Below are positions 1-9,022 of a stretch of 64,000 bases of DNA, piece after piece. Positions within the stretch are counted from its first letter, which is position 1, and every line of letters begins with the position of its first letter. Origin of the DNA: Perlabentimonas sp034003245 (GTDB taxonomy: Bacteria > Bacteroidota > Bacteroidia > Bacteroidales > Tenuifilaceae); assembly GCA_034003245.1 (NCBI GenBank), contig JAVEYY010000025.1, positions 9,150 through 73,149 of the forward strand. The letters are read 5' to 3'. The translations under genes were made by a program, and so were the position numbers. The notes under the pieces are model-generated. The model did not search any database and had not been told where the DNA came from. It saw only the letters and a program-made list of their open reading frames with translations.

Positions 1-1317
1 CTGCTTAAGTTCCTTTGAGTACTCAATAATTATTGTTGGATCCTCTTGGTGAGCCCTGTTGAGGTACTCGCCCATCTTTTCAGTATCCGACTCGTTTTTG
101 GCCTTGATAGCAGTTCTGAACTTAGAGTTGGGGAATGTGAGCGGAGCGAATGAGATGCTTTTGCCTGGCACACAAAGGGTGTGGTTAGTTTTGGTGTTCT
201 TAAGTTTAACAGCTGCACCTATATCACCAGCCACTAGTTCGGTAACTTTATCTCTTTTCTTACCGGCTACTGCGAAAAGCTGCGACAGGCGCTCTTTCCC
301 ATCGTTTGTGGTGTTGATTAAATCCATGCCTTCCGTAATTTTCCCAGACATCACCCTGAAGTAGTTGATCTCACCGATATGGGGTTCAACGGAAGTTTTG
401 AACACGAAAAGCGAAGCGGGCTCACTGGCAAGGCATTTAATTTCCTGGCCTTCGGTCGATTTTGGTGTAGGTAATTTGTCGGGGCTTGGGCAAACGTTAA
501 TGATAAACTCCATTAACCTTTTTGTCCCAATATTGCGCTTGCCCGATACGCAGAAAACAGGGAATAGGCCTCTTGTTAGTAAGCCGGCCCTAATACCAGC
601 ACGCATTTCATCCTCGCTAAGCGTACCCTGCTCAAAGAATTTTTCCATCAGGCTTTCGTCGTTCTCGGCAGCGGCCTCAATAAGGGCACTCTGCAGTTCA
701 GCCGCTTTGTCCATCTCATTGGTCGGGATTTCAAGCTCTTCCCTCTCGCCTGTGTCGCCCTTAAAGCGATACATCTTCATCATGAGCACATCGATAAAAG
801 CATTGAATTCCGTACCAGCGTTAACAGGATACTGAACAATGGCAAGCTTCGATCCAAAGCTAACCTTAAGGGACTCGAGGGTTTGCTCAAAGTTGGCCTT
901 GTCGTGATCGAGTTGATTTATGGCGAAAACCATTGGTTTGGCCAGCTTTTCAGCGTGTCGGCCAAAAATCTCGGTACCTACCTCAACCCCATACTGGGAG
1001 TTAATCACCATAATGGCTAAATCGGTTGGACGCATGGAGGAGATAACTGCTCCCACAAAATCATCGGAACCTGGGGTGTCAATAATGTTGAGCTTATGGT
1101 CTTTGAACTCGGTGTATAAAACAGTCGAAAAGATTGAACGTTGGTTTTGTTGCTCAATTTCGGAGTAGTCCGAAACGGTGCTTTTCCCTTCAATAGTTCC
1201 CTTGCGGTCAATAACTTTCCCTTCAAACATCATGCTCTCGGCCAGAATTGTTTTCCCTGAGCCGCTGTTGCCCAGCAGGGCGATGTTCCTAATGTGTTCT
1301 GATTGATAAGTTTTCAT
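1..1317 (-). CDS. EF-G paralogue (EF-G2-like), N-terminal part, runs off window
   Basis: The first 439 residues of an elongation-factor-G family protein; the C-terminal part lies beyond position 1. It starts at the ATG at 1317. The EF-G G-domain layout is clear but its key motifs are altered: P-loop GNSGSGKT (residues 16-23), RSIFS (60-64) where EF-G has RGITI, DTPGSDDF (80-87) where EF-G has DTPGHVDF, and NQLD (134-137) for NKMD. The switch I Thr and the catalytic switch II His are therefore replaced. Bacteroides has a known EF-G2 that lacks GTPase activity, and this protein probably belongs to that group. It is divergent from the rpsL operon, which carries the canonical EF-G gene. Family assignment is secure; loss of GTPase activity is inferred. 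Confidence 0.88.
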   Translation of the reverse strand, partial: MKTYQSEHIRNIALLGNSGSGKTILAESMMFEGKVIDRKGTIEGKSTVSDYSEIEQQNQRSIFSTVLYTEFKDHKLNIIDTPGSDDFVGAVISSMRPTDLAIMVINSQYGVEVGTEIFGRHAEKLAKPMVFAINQLDHDKANFEQTLESLKVSFGSKLAIVQYPVNAGTEFNAFIDVLMMKMYRFKGDTGEREELEIPTNEMDKAAELQSALIEAAAENDESLMEKFFEQGTLSEDEMRAGIRAGLLTRGLFPVFCVSGKRNIGTKRLMEFIINVCPSPDKLPTPKSTEGQEIKCLASEPASLFVFKTSVEPHIGEINYFRVMSGKITEGMDLINTTNDGKERLSQLFAVAGKKRDKVTELVAGDIGAAVKLKNTKTNHTLCVPGKSISFAPLTFPNSKFRTAIKAKNESDTEKMGEYLNRAHQEDPTIIIEYSKELKQ

Positions 1318-1410
1318 GTAAACTTGCTTTACTGCTGTTTAACAATACGATAATTACTTTTTCCTGAATAAAGTACTGCCTGTAGATGCCTTTTATTCAA
1401 TTAAAGCCCC

Positions 1411-1439
1411 CAAAAATAGTAAAAATTTGGTTTAAACAA
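1411..1439 (-). promoter_or_regulatory. Predicted promoter of the EF-G2-like gene
   Basis: Read on the minus strand this is TTG (1437-1439), an 18-nt spacer and TATTTTTG (1411-1418), matching the Bacteroidota sigma-ABfr consensus TTG-N18..21-TAnnTTTG. It would give a leader of roughly 85-90 nt before the start codon at 1317. Confidence 0.5.
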
Positions 1440-1591
1440 ACTTTAGCATGTATTTAGTGCGTAACGCAAAAGTGACTGTTTCAAAACATGCTGCTCGCTA
1501 GAATCTGGGTGAAATTATGCTTTGTGTACCAAGTTGTGTTTCGGGGCAAATATTTTTATTTACCCATTGCATAAACAATTGCCTCAATGTG

Positions 1592-1622
1592 TTGGAGTTT
1601 AAAAAATAAACACGTACCTTTG
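1592..1622 (+). promoter_or_regulatory. Predicted distal promoter P1 of the ribosomal protein operon
   Basis: TTG at 1592-1594, a 20-nt spacer and TACCTTTG at 1615-1622 match the Bacteroidota promoter consensus. It lies about 130 nt upstream of rpsL in the 437-nt divergent region. Confidence 0.6.
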
Positions 1623-1680
1623 CGCCCGCAATTTCCGGAAACAGAAATGGCTCAGAACAAATTATTTGGGGTAAAATGTT

Positions 1681-1709
1681 TTGGTATTCAATAAAAAAGA
1701 ATACCTTTG
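1681..1709 (+). promoter_or_regulatory. Predicted proximal promoter P2 of the ribosomal protein operon, with overlapping inverted repeat
   Basis: TTG at 1681-1683, an 18-nt spacer and TACCTTTG at 1702-1709; the -7 element is identical to that of P1. A perfect 7-bp inverted repeat, GGTATTC (1683-1689) and GAATACC (1699-1705), spans the spacer and enters the -7 box, so a bound protein or a cruciform there would affect this promoter. Confidence 0.6.
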
Positions 1710-1754
1710 CAACCCATTTTACAGGGAACTTTTTAATTAAACCAAGATGTATAT

Positions 1755-2135
1755 ATGCCTACTATTCAGCAACTAGTAAGAAAAGGAAGGACTGTAATCG
1801 TTGAGAAGAGCAAGTCGCCCGCTCTCGATGCTTGTCCACAGCGTCGTGGGGTATGTGTACGCGTGTACACCACTACTCCCAAGAAGCCGAACTCGGCTAT
1901 GCGTAAAGTTGCCAGGGTAAGGCTTACCAATGGAAAAGAGGTAAACGCTTACATTCCTGGCGAGGGACACAACCTGCAGGAGCACTCGATCGTGCTTATC
2001 CGCGGCGGAAGGGTAAAAGATCTACCCGGTGTTCGTTACCACCTAATCAGGGGCACCCTTGATGCTTCAGGAGTTGAAGGTCGCAACCAGCGCCGCTCCA
2101 AGTATGGCACCAAGAGGCCTAAGAAAAAGAGTTAA
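1755..2135 (+). CDS. rpsL: 30S ribosomal protein S12
   Basis: Decoding-centre protein of the small subunit, 126 aa. The conserved loop KPNSAMR is at residues 44-50 and the C-terminus is the usual basic tail (RSKYGTKRPKKK). The Met before PTIQQLV is the standard S12 start; an in-frame-looking ATG 8 nt upstream is in another frame. No Shine-Dalgarno sequence precedes it. First gene of the long operon, transcribed from the tandem promoters upstream and 27 nt before rpsG. Confidence 0.98.
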   Translation: MPTIQQLVRKGRTVIVEKSKSPALDACPQRRGVCVRVYTTTPKKPNSAMRKVARVRLTNGKEVNAYIPGEGHNLQEHSIVLIRGGRVKDLPGVRYHLIRGTLDASGVEGRNQRRSKYGTKRPKKKS

Positions 2136-2162
2136 TTAACAATTAAACAGTTTGTTTAAGAG

Positions 2163-2639
2163 ATGAGAAAATCAAAACCAAAGAAGAGGATACTTTTGCC
2201 CGATCCTAAGTTCCAAGACGTGGAAGTTACCCGTTTTGTGAACAATATGATGTACAGCGGGAAGAAGAGTATCGCGTTCAACATCTTTTACGATGCCCTT
2301 GATATCGTAGAGAAGAAGATGAAAGACGCAGAGAAGAGCCCTCTCGAAATATGGAAGAAGGCCCTCGAAAACATTACCCCTCAAGTTGAGGTTAAAAGCC
2401 GCCGCGTAGGTGGAGCAACTTTCCAGGTTCCCATGGAGGTTCGCCCCGACCGCAAAGTTTCTTTATCCATGAAGAACATGATCTTGTTCTCGCGCAAGCG
2501 CTCGGGTAAAGGGATGAGCGAAAAACTAGCTGCTGAAATCATGGCGGCCTACAACGAGGAAGGTGCAGCATTTAAGCGTAAGGAAGATATGCACCGCATG
2601 GCAGAAGCAAACAAGGCCTTTGCCCACTTTAGGTTTTAA
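2163..2639 (+). CDS. rpsG: 30S ribosomal protein S7
   Basis: Primary 16S rRNA-binding protein that nucleates assembly of the 30S head. The 158 aa show the family start MRKSKPKKR and the conserved GGATFQVPMEVRP segment, and the normal bacterial length. It follows rpsL by 27 nt and precedes fusA by 38 nt, the classical str operon order. Confidence 0.98.
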   Translation: MRKSKPKKRILLPDPKFQDVEVTRFVNNMMYSGKKSIAFNIFYDALDIVEKKMKDAEKSPLEIWKKALENITPQVEVKSRRVGGATFQVPMEVRPDRKVSLSMKNMILFSRKRSGKGMSEKLAAEIMAAYNEEGAAFKRKEDMHRMAEANKAFAHFRF

Positions 2640-2677
2640 ATTTTGAATACCTTATATTAATAGAGGCAGAGAATTAG

Positions 2678-4795
2678 ATGAGCAGAGATTTAAATTTTAC
2701 CCGTAACATTGGGATTATGGCCCATATCGACGCTGGTAAGACAACAACTACCGAGCGGATACTGTTTTATACGGGTAAAACACATAGGCTAGGAGAGGTG
2801 CACGATGGAGCTGCTACCATGGACTGGATGGTTCAGGAGCAGGAGAGGGGTATTACTATCACATCTGCAGCAACAACAACTTTTTGGAACTACAATAACC
2901 AGCAGTATCAGGTAAACATCATCGATACCCCTGGTCACGTTGACTTTACCGTTGAGGTGGAGCGCTCGTTGAGAGTATTGGATGGCGCTGTTGCCGTTTT
3001 CTGCGCTGTGGGCGGAGTTGAGCCCCAGAGCGAAACCGTATGGCGTCAGGCTGACAAATATCGTGTACCCCGGTTAGCATTTGTTAACAAAATGGATCGT
3101 TCAGGTGCCGATTTTCTAACTGTAGTTGGTCAGATCAAAGAAAGACTTGGTGCTAGACCAATTCCCATTCAATTACCCATTGGCGCTGAGGAAAACTTCA
3201 CCGGTGTAGTTGATCTAGTTGAAAACAAGGCCGTGGTTTGGTACGAGGATGACAAGACCAAAACCACCCAGTATCGCCTTGAGGATATCCCCTCGGATAT
3301 GGTTGACGAGGTTAACGAATGGCGCGAGAAGTTGATCGAGGCTGTGGCTGAGTACAACGATGATCTGCTCGAGCGCTTTTTCGACGACCCCAACTCCATT
3401 ACCAAGGACGAAATCCTAGAAACAATCCGCAAAGCAACCATCGACATGTCGATAGTACCTGTGCTTTGTGGCGCATCATTTAAAAACAAGGGTATTCAGC
3501 GCTTGCTGGATGCCGTGGTGAGTTTCTTGCCCAGCCCACTTGATATTGGCGCTGTGACTGGGACCCACCCCGATTCAGGCAAAGAGGTCGTTCGTAACCC
3601 TGACTCAAAGGAGCCATTCTGTGGTTTAGCCTTTAAAATTGCAACCGACCCATACGTGGGTAGGTTAGCATTTATTAGGGTGTACTCCGGACAGTTGCCC
3701 AGCGGTAGCTATATCTTTAATACTCGCAGCGGTAAAAAGGAGCGCATTAGCCGCCTTTACCAGATGCACGCCAACAAGCAGAACCTAATCGAACTCTGCG
3801 ATGCTGGTGACATTTGCGCTGCCGTAGGATTTAAAGATTTACGTACTGGTGATACGATCTGTGACGAGAAACATCCTGTCGTGCTTGAATCGATGACCTT
3901 CCCCGAACCTGTAATTGGGCTTGCAGTTGAACCCAAAACTCAGGCAGACCTCGATAAGCTTGGGGTTGCACTTAACAAGCTTTCCGAAGAAGATCCAACA
4001 TTCCAGGTTCGTACCGACGAGGATAGCGGCCAAACCGTAATCAACGGTATGGGTGAGCTACACCTTGAAATTATTGTGGACAGATTGAGGAGAGAGTTTA
4101 AGGTTGATATCAACCAGGGCGCTCCTCAGGTAGCCTACAAAGAGGCTATCACCCAAGCAATCGAACACCGCGAAGTGTTCAAGAAACAAACGGGTGGTAG
4201 GGGTAAATTCGCCGACATCATCTTCACAATTGGCCCAGCCGACGAAGGCGTTACTGGCCTGCAGTTTGTTGATGAGGTGAAAGGTGGAAACATCCCCAAG
4301 GAATACATACCATCTGTGCAGAAAGGTTTTGGATTGGCTATGAAGAATGGCGTACTTGCAGGGTTTGCCTTAACTAACCTTAAGGTAACTCTCAAGGACG
4401 GTTCGTTCCACCCAGTTGACTCCGATTCCCTTTCGTTCGAAATTGCGGCTCGCCAGGCGTTTCGCCATGCAGCCCCTAAAGCTAGGCCAGTTCTGCTGGA
4501 GCCTATAATGACTGTGGAGGTAGTAACCCCCGAGGAGTATATGGGCGACGTGATTGGCGATTTTAACAAGCGTAGGGGACAAGTTATAAGCATGGATTCA
4601 AAAGGCGGTGCCCGCGTAATTAAAGCCAAGGTTCCATTGTCCGAGCAATTTGGATATGTAACCGTACTACGGACACTCACTTCCGGAAGGGCTACCTCAT
4701 CAATGGAGTTTTCTCACTATGCTGAGGTTCCTGCCAACATTGCGAAGGAGGTTGTAGAGAAGTCCAGTGGTAAAATAGTAAAAGAAGTCGATTAA
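2678..4795 (+). CDS. fusA: Elongation factor G
   Basis: Canonical translocase GTPase, 705 aa, that moves tRNA and mRNA through the ribosome and works with RRF in recycling. All G motifs are intact: AHIDAGKT (15-22), RGITI (58-62), DTPGHVDF (83-90) with the catalytic His, and NKMD (137-140). Domains II-V follow and the length is normal. It lies between rpsG and rpsJ, joining the str and S10 gene sets. The intact motifs contrast with the divergent EF-G paralogue at the left edge of the window. Confidence 0.98.
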   Translation: MSRDLNFTRNIGIMAHIDAGKTTTTERILFYTGKTHRLGEVHDGAATMDWMVQEQERGITITSAATTTFWNYNNQQYQVNIIDTPGHVDFTVEVERSLRVLDGAVAVFCAVGGVEPQSETVWRQADKYRVPRLAFVNKMDRSGADFLTVVGQIKERLGARPIPIQLPIGAEENFTGVVDLVENKAVVWYEDDKTKTTQYRLEDIPSDMVDEVNEWREKLIEAVAEYNDDLLERFFDDPNSITKDEILETIRKATIDMSIVPVLCGASFKNKGIQRLLDAVVSFLPSPLDIGAVTGTHPDSGKEVVRNPDSKEPFCGLAFKIATDPYVGRLAFIRVYSGQLPSGSYIFNTRSGKKERISRLYQMHANKQNLIELCDAGDICAAVGFKDLRTGDTICDEKHPVVLESMTFPEPVIGLAVEPKTQADLDKLGVALNKLSEEDPTFQVRTDEDSGQTVINGMGELHLEIIVDRLRREFKVDINQGAPQVAYKEAITQAIEHREVFKKQTGGRGKFADIIFTIGPADEGVTGLQFVDEVKGGNIPKEYIPSVQKGFGLAMKNGVLAGFALTNLKVTLKDGSFHPVDSDSLSFEIAARQAFRHAAPKARPVLLEPIMTVEVVTPEEYMGDVIGDFNKRRGQVISMDSKGGARVIKAKVPLSEQFGYVTVLRTLTSGRATSSMEFSHYAEVPANIAKEVVEKSSGKIVKEVD

Positions 4796-4816
4796 TCATT
4801 TACCATTTGTTGTAAA

Positions 4817-5122
4817 ATGAGCCAAAAGATCAGAATTAAGCTGAAATCTTATGACCACAACCTAGTGGATAAATCGGCCGAGAAGATTGTGAAAACTGTT
4901 AAATCGACAGGTGCAGTGGTAAACGGGCCAATTCCCCTTCCCACGCACAAGCGCATCTTCACCGTGAACCGTTCCACATTTGTGAATAAGAAATCGAGAG
5001 AGCAGTTTCAACTTAGCTCTTTCAAGAGACTACTCGACATCTACAGCTCCACCCCAAAAACAATCGACGCTCTAATGAAGCTCGAGTTGCCCAGTGGAGT
5101 CGAAGTAGAAATCAAAGTATGA
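4817..5122 (+). CDS. rpsJ: 30S ribosomal protein S10
   Basis: S10 (NusE) of the 30S head, also a partner of NusB in transcription antitermination. The 101 aa include the KIRIKLKSYDHNLVD start and the PLPTHKRIFTVNRS segment typical of the family. First gene of the S10 set, 21 nt after fusA with no promoter visible in the gap, so co-transcription is likely. Confidence 0.98.
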   Translation: MSQKIRIKLKSYDHNLVDKSAEKIVKTVKSTGAVVNGPIPLPTHKRIFTVNRSTFVNKKSREQFQLSSFKRLLDIYSSTPKTIDALMKLELPSGVEVEIKV

Positions 5123-5148
5123 GAGTGACAAATTAATCAGTTATTGCA

Positions 5149-5766
5149 ATGTCAGGATTAATAGGAAGAAAAATCGGAATGACTTCCGTTTTCAGTGCCG
5201 AGGGTAAAAATATACCATGCACTGTTATTGAAGCTGGTCCCTGCGTTGTTACTCAGGTGAAAACTGTAGAGAATGATGGATATTCGGCCCTACAGCTCGC
5301 CTTTGACGATAAGAAGGAGAAGCATACCAGTAAGCCCATGCTAGGCCACTTCCAGAAAGCCAAAACCTCACCCAAACGTAAGGTTTATGAGATTCAGGAT
5401 TGGAATAAGGAGTACCAGCTAGGCGATGTAATTACCTCAGAGATTTTCCTTGAGGACAACTGGATTGACGTTACTGGCATAACCAAAGGTAAAGGTTTCC
5501 AGGGTGTTGTAAAACGCCATGGCTTTAGTGGTGTTGGTGGTCAAACCCACGGTCAACACAACCGCCTTCGCGCACCCGGTTCGCTTGGAGCAAGTTCATA
5601 CCCCAGCAAAGTTTTCAAGGGTATGCGTATGGCAGGTAGAACCGGTGGTAATACCGTTAAGGTTATCAACCTGCGGTTAATTAAAGTTATCCCCGAAAAC
5701 AACCTGCTTATAGTGAAAGGTTCAATCCCCGGTCCTAAAGGTTCATATTTAATCATTGAGAAGTAA
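5149..5766 (+). CDS. rplC: 50S ribosomal protein L3
   Basis: Large-subunit protein with a loop reaching towards the peptidyl-transferase centre, 205 aa. The start SGLIGRKIGMTSVF and the segment GFQGVVKRHGFSGV followed by GGQTHGQHNRLRAPGSLG are diagnostic. Its stop overlaps the start of rplD by one base (TAATG), suggesting translational coupling. Confidence 0.98.
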   Translation: MSGLIGRKIGMTSVFSAEGKNIPCTVIEAGPCVVTQVKTVENDGYSALQLAFDDKKEKHTSKPMLGHFQKAKTSPKRKVYEIQDWNKEYQLGDVITSEIFLEDNWIDVTGITKGKGFQGVVKRHGFSGVGGQTHGQHNRLRAPGSLGASSYPSKVFKGMRMAGRTGGNTVKVINLRLIKVIPENNLLIVKGSIPGPKGSYLIIEK

Positions 5767-6398
5767 TGGAAATAAGCGTACTTAATACAGCAGGCCAGGA
5801 TACCGGGAGAAAAATTGATTTAGATGATCAAATTTTTGGTATCGAGCCTAACAATCACGCCATCTATCTCGATGTGAAGCAGTACTTGGCCAACCAAAGG
5901 CAAGGAACACATAAAGCCAAAGAGCGTAACGAGATTGCTGGTAGCACTAAGAAACTTAAGCGCCAGAAGGGAACAGGAACTGCCCGCGCAGGTTCTATCA
6001 AGTCGCCCCTTTTCCGTGGAGGAGGACGCGTATTTGGCCCTGTACCCCGTGACTACAGCTTTAAACTTAACAAAAAGTTGAAGCAGCTAGCACGTAAGAG
6101 CGCCCTTGCCTACAAGGTGAAGGAGAACTCAATCCTTGTGCTGGAAGACTTCGCAATTGAGTCTCCCAAAACTAAGGAGATGGTAAACATCTGCAAGAAT
6201 CTCAACCTAACCAACAAAAAGTCGGTATTTGTGCTGAGCGAACCAAATAATAATATATATTTGTCGTCCAGAAATTTACCCAAACAAAAAATTGTAACTG
6301 CATCTAACATAAATACATACGAAATTATGAATGCAGGTACATTGGTGCTGGTAGAGAGTTCAATTGATGTTTTGAACAAGATGTTTAAAATAGCATAA
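5766..6398 (+). CDS. rplD: 50S ribosomal protein L4
   Basis: L4 lines the peptide exit tunnel with L22, 210 aa. The basic extended loop with KLKRQKGTGTARAGS and PLFRGGGRVFGP is the conserved tunnel segment. In E. coli L4 represses its own operon; the sequence here does not show whether this holds. The start overlaps the rplC stop in TAATG. The 3' third is noticeably AT-richer than its neighbours. Confidence 0.97.
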   Translation: MEISVLNTAGQDTGRKIDLDDQIFGIEPNNHAIYLDVKQYLANQRQGTHKAKERNEIAGSTKKLKRQKGTGTARAGSIKSPLFRGGGRVFGPVPRDYSFKLNKKLKQLARKSALAYKVKENSILVLEDFAIESPKTKEMVNICKNLNLTNKKSVFVLSEPNNNIYLSSRNLPKQKIVTASNINTYEIMNAGTLVLVESSIDVLNKMFKIA

Positions 6399-6409
6399 TC
6401 CCTGTAGCC

Positions 6410-6700
6410 ATGAATATTATTATTAGGCCACTGGTAACCGAGAAGATGGAACGGCTGAGCGAGAAGCTGAATCGTTATGGCTTTATCGTAGAAAAAACAG
6501 CCAACCGCTTGGAGGTAAAAAAGGCCGTTGAAGAGCTTTACGGGGTAACCGTAAAGGATGTGAATACAATGCGTTACGGAGGGAAGCGTAAATCACGCTA
6601 CACTCGTACCGGCGTTATCGCTGGTAAAACAGTTAGCTTCAAGAAAGCTATCGTAACGTTAAATGAAGGAGAACAGATTGACTTTTTTAGCAACATTTAA
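6410..6700 (+). CDS. rplW: 50S ribosomal protein L23
   Basis: L23 sits at the tunnel exit and is the docking site of trigger factor and SRP. The 96 aa have the family pattern IIIRPLVTEKM at the start and EVKKAVEELYGVTVKDVNT in the core. It lies 11 nt after rplD and 5 nt before rplB. Confidence 0.97.
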   Translation: MNIIIRPLVTEKMERLSEKLNRYGFIVEKTANRLEVKKAVEELYGVTVKDVNTMRYGGKRKSRYTRTGVIAGKTVSFKKAIVTLNEGEQIDFFSNI

Positions 6701-6705
6701 GTAAA

Positions 6706-7530
6706 ATGGCTGTAAGAAAACTAAAACCTGTTACCCCAGGTCAAAGACATAAAATTATAGGTGTATTTGACGACATTACAACTACTACACCTGAGAAATC
6801 GTTATTAGCCCCCCTAAAGAAATCAGGCGGACGCAACAGCGCCGGCCGGATGACCATGCGTTACATGGGAGGTGGGCACAAACGTCGTTACAGGTTAATT
6901 GACTTTGCGCGCAATCGCGACGGAGTGGCTGCTGTTGTGAAAACCATAGAGTACGATCCCAATCGTTCTGCTCGCATTGCCTTGGTTGTATATGCCGATG
7001 GCGAAAAACGCTATATCATTGCACCCGCTGGCCTCAAGGTAGGCCAGACCATTATGTCGGGTAAAGGCGTTGCCCCTGAATTAGGCAACACATTGTACTT
7101 ATCGGAAATTCCCCTTGGTACCCTAGTACACAACATCGAGTTGAAGCCAGGACAAGGCGGAATTATGGCTCGTAGTGCAGGCTCCTATGCCCAGCTACTT
7201 GCACGCGAAGGTAACTACGCCGTTCTGAAACTGCCCAGTGGTGAGATTCGAATGGTGCTTATCAGCTGCAAGGCTACCGTGGGAACCGTATCTAACTCCG
7301 ACCATGCACTTACCCGATCAGGTAAAGCAGGCCGTTCACGCTGGTTAGGCCGTCGTCCACGCGTTCGTGGTGTGGTTATGAACCCTGTTGATCACCCCAT
7401 GGGTGGTGGCGAAGGCCGTTCATCAGGAGGACATCCTCGCTCACGCAAAGGTATGCCCGCCAAGGGTTATAAGACTCGCTCCAAGAAAAAGCAGTCGAGC
7501 AAGTTTATCGTTGAACGCAGGAAAAAGTAA
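6706..7530 (+). CDS. rplB: 50S ribosomal protein L2
   Basis: Highly conserved large-subunit protein required for subunit association and peptidyl transfer, 274 aa. The C-terminal signature NPVDHPMGGGEGR retains the His equivalent to E. coli His229; the following His of the E. coli sequence is Met here. The start MAVRKLKPVTPGQR is normal. It is 5 nt after rplW. Confidence 0.98.
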   Translation: MAVRKLKPVTPGQRHKIIGVFDDITTTTPEKSLLAPLKKSGGRNSAGRMTMRYMGGGHKRRYRLIDFARNRDGVAAVVKTIEYDPNRSARIALVVYADGEKRYIIAPAGLKVGQTIMSGKGVAPELGNTLYLSEIPLGTLVHNIELKPGQGGIMARSAGSYAQLLAREGNYAVLKLPSGEIRMVLISCKATVGTVSNSDHALTRSGKAGRSRWLGRRPRVRGVVMNPVDHPMGGGEGRSSGGHPRSRKGMPAKGYKTRSKKKQSSKFIVERRKK

Positions 7531-7548
7531 TCTGAAAATCGTTGAACT

Positions 7549-7818
7549 ATGAGTCGTTCATTAAAAAAAGGTCCATATATAGAGTACAAGTTGGAGAAAC
7601 GCGTTCTTGAGATGAACGCCACCAACAAGAAGCAGGTTTTTAAAACCTGGTCGAGAGCATCTATGATATCGCCGGACTTTGTAGGCCACACCGTAGCTGT
7701 ACACAACGGGAATAAGTTTATCCCCGTATATGTTACCGAGAATATGGTAGGACACAAACTCGGAGAGTTTGCCCCCACCCGCACATTCCGCGGCCATGCC
7801 GGCAATAAGAAGAAATAG
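7549..7818 (+). CDS. rpsS: 30S ribosomal protein S19
   Basis: S19 pairs with S13 in the 30S head near the A-site tRNA. The 89 aa begin MSRSLKKGPYIEYKL and contain the family motif GHKLGEFAPTRTFRGH. It lies between rplB and rplV, the invariant S10 operon order. Confidence 0.98.
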   Translation: MSRSLKKGPYIEYKLEKRVLEMNATNKKQVFKTWSRASMISPDFVGHTVAVHNGNKFIPVYVTENMVGHKLGEFAPTRTFRGHAGNKKK

Positions 7819-7843
7819 TAATTAGATCTTAAACCAAGAAATA

Positions 7844-8266
7844 ATGGGTGCAAGAAAACGTATAGCAGCAGATAAAATGAAGGAGGAGAGGAAAAACAGG
7901 GCTTTCGCCATCCTGCGAAACAACCCCACTTCTCCCCGTAAAATGCGCTTGGTTGTTGATTTGGTTCGTGGTAAGCAGGTCAATAAAGCCCTCGATATCC
8001 TAAGGTACACTCCAAAGGAGTCTGCACATAAGGTTGAGAAGTTAATCCTTTCGGCTGTCGCCAACTGGCAAGCCAAAAACGATGGCGTTCGCCTTGAGGA
8101 TGCCAACCTGTTCGTAAAGGAAATCTTCGTTGACGAGGGACGCATGCTAAAGCGCATCCGCACCGCTCCCCAGGGGCGTGCCCACAGGGTAAGGAAGCGT
8201 TCGAACCATGTTACCGTTGTTCTAGACAGCGCAGTTATTAACGAAACTCAAAACACCAAGAGCTAA
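7844..8266 (+). CDS. rplV: 50S ribosomal protein L22
   Basis: L22 contributes a beta-hairpin to the exit tunnel, 140 aa. The core NPTSPRKMRLVVDLVRGK and the C-terminal RTAPQGRAHRVRKRSNHVTV match the family. The stop is followed immediately by the rpsC start with no intervening base, which points to translational coupling. Confidence 0.98.
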   Translation: MGARKRIAADKMKEERKNRAFAILRNNPTSPRKMRLVVDLVRGKQVNKALDILRYTPKESAHKVEKLILSAVANWQAKNDGVRLEDANLFVKEIFVDEGRMLKRIRTAPQGRAHRVRKRSNHVTVVLDSAVINETQNTKS

Positions 8267-8995
8267 ATGGGAAATAAAGTTAATCCAATAGGCAACAGGT
8301 TAGGAATCATCAAGGGATGGGATTCTAACTGGTACGGTGGAAACCATTACGCTCAGAAGCTAGTGGAGGATAGCCAGATTCGCGAGTACCTTAATGCCCG
8401 ATTGGCAAAGGCAAGCGTTTCTAAAATCGTGATAGAGCGTACGCTTAAGCTTATTACCGTTACTGTTCACACTGCCCGTCCAGGAATTATCATCGGGAAA
8501 GGTGGTCAGGAGGTTGACAAGCTAAAGGAAGAGCTCAAGAATATCACCAGCAAAGAGATACAGATTAATATCTTCGAAATTAAGCGCCCAGAGCTTGATG
8601 CCATGATCGTAGCGAGCAACATCGCCCGTCAGGTAGAAGGCCGCATATCGTACCGCAGAGCCATTAAAATGGCCATTGCATCGACCATACGCATGGGAGC
8701 CGAGGGTATTAAGGTGCAAATCTCGGGCCGCCTAGGTGGTGCTGAGATGGCCCGTTCCGAAACCTATAAGGAGGGAAGAATTCCCCTACATACTTTTCGT
8801 GCTGATATTGACTATGCTCTAGGCGAAGCTCTCACCAAGGTGGGTCTAATCGGAATTAAGGTTTGGATCTGCAACGGCGAAGTGTACGGCAAGCGTGATT
8901 TGTCTCCAAATGTTGGCAAGAGTGCCCCCAGCGCACCCGCAGCCCGCACGCAACGACCCCCACGCGGAGCGAACAATCGCAAGAAAAAGAAGTAG
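8267..8995 (+). CDS. rpsC: 30S ribosomal protein S3
   Basis: S3 forms part of the mRNA entry channel and its helicase activity, 242 aa. A type II KH motif, GIIIGKGG, is at residues 73-80, and the C-terminal domain shows GRLGGAEMARSETYKEGR. The last 20-25 residues form a Pro/Ala/Arg-rich basic tail. It abuts rplV and is 27 nt before rplP. Confidence 0.98.
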   Translation: MGNKVNPIGNRLGIIKGWDSNWYGGNHYAQKLVEDSQIREYLNARLAKASVSKIVIERTLKLITVTVHTARPGIIIGKGGQEVDKLKEELKNITSKEIQINIFEIKRPELDAMIVASNIARQVEGRISYRRAIKMAIASTIRMGAEGIKVQISGRLGGAEMARSETYKEGRIPLHTFRADIDYALGEALTKVGLIGIKVWICNGEVYGKRDLSPNVGKSAPSAPAARTQRPPRGANNRKKKK

Positions 8996-9022
8996 ATAAT
9001 CGCATTTAATCGATTTTAGGAA

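Noticed and set aside
4135..4680. Long open frame of 181 codons antisense to fusA
   Set aside because: It is a shadow of the strongly conserved EF-G frame, has no recognisable domain and no promoter or start context.
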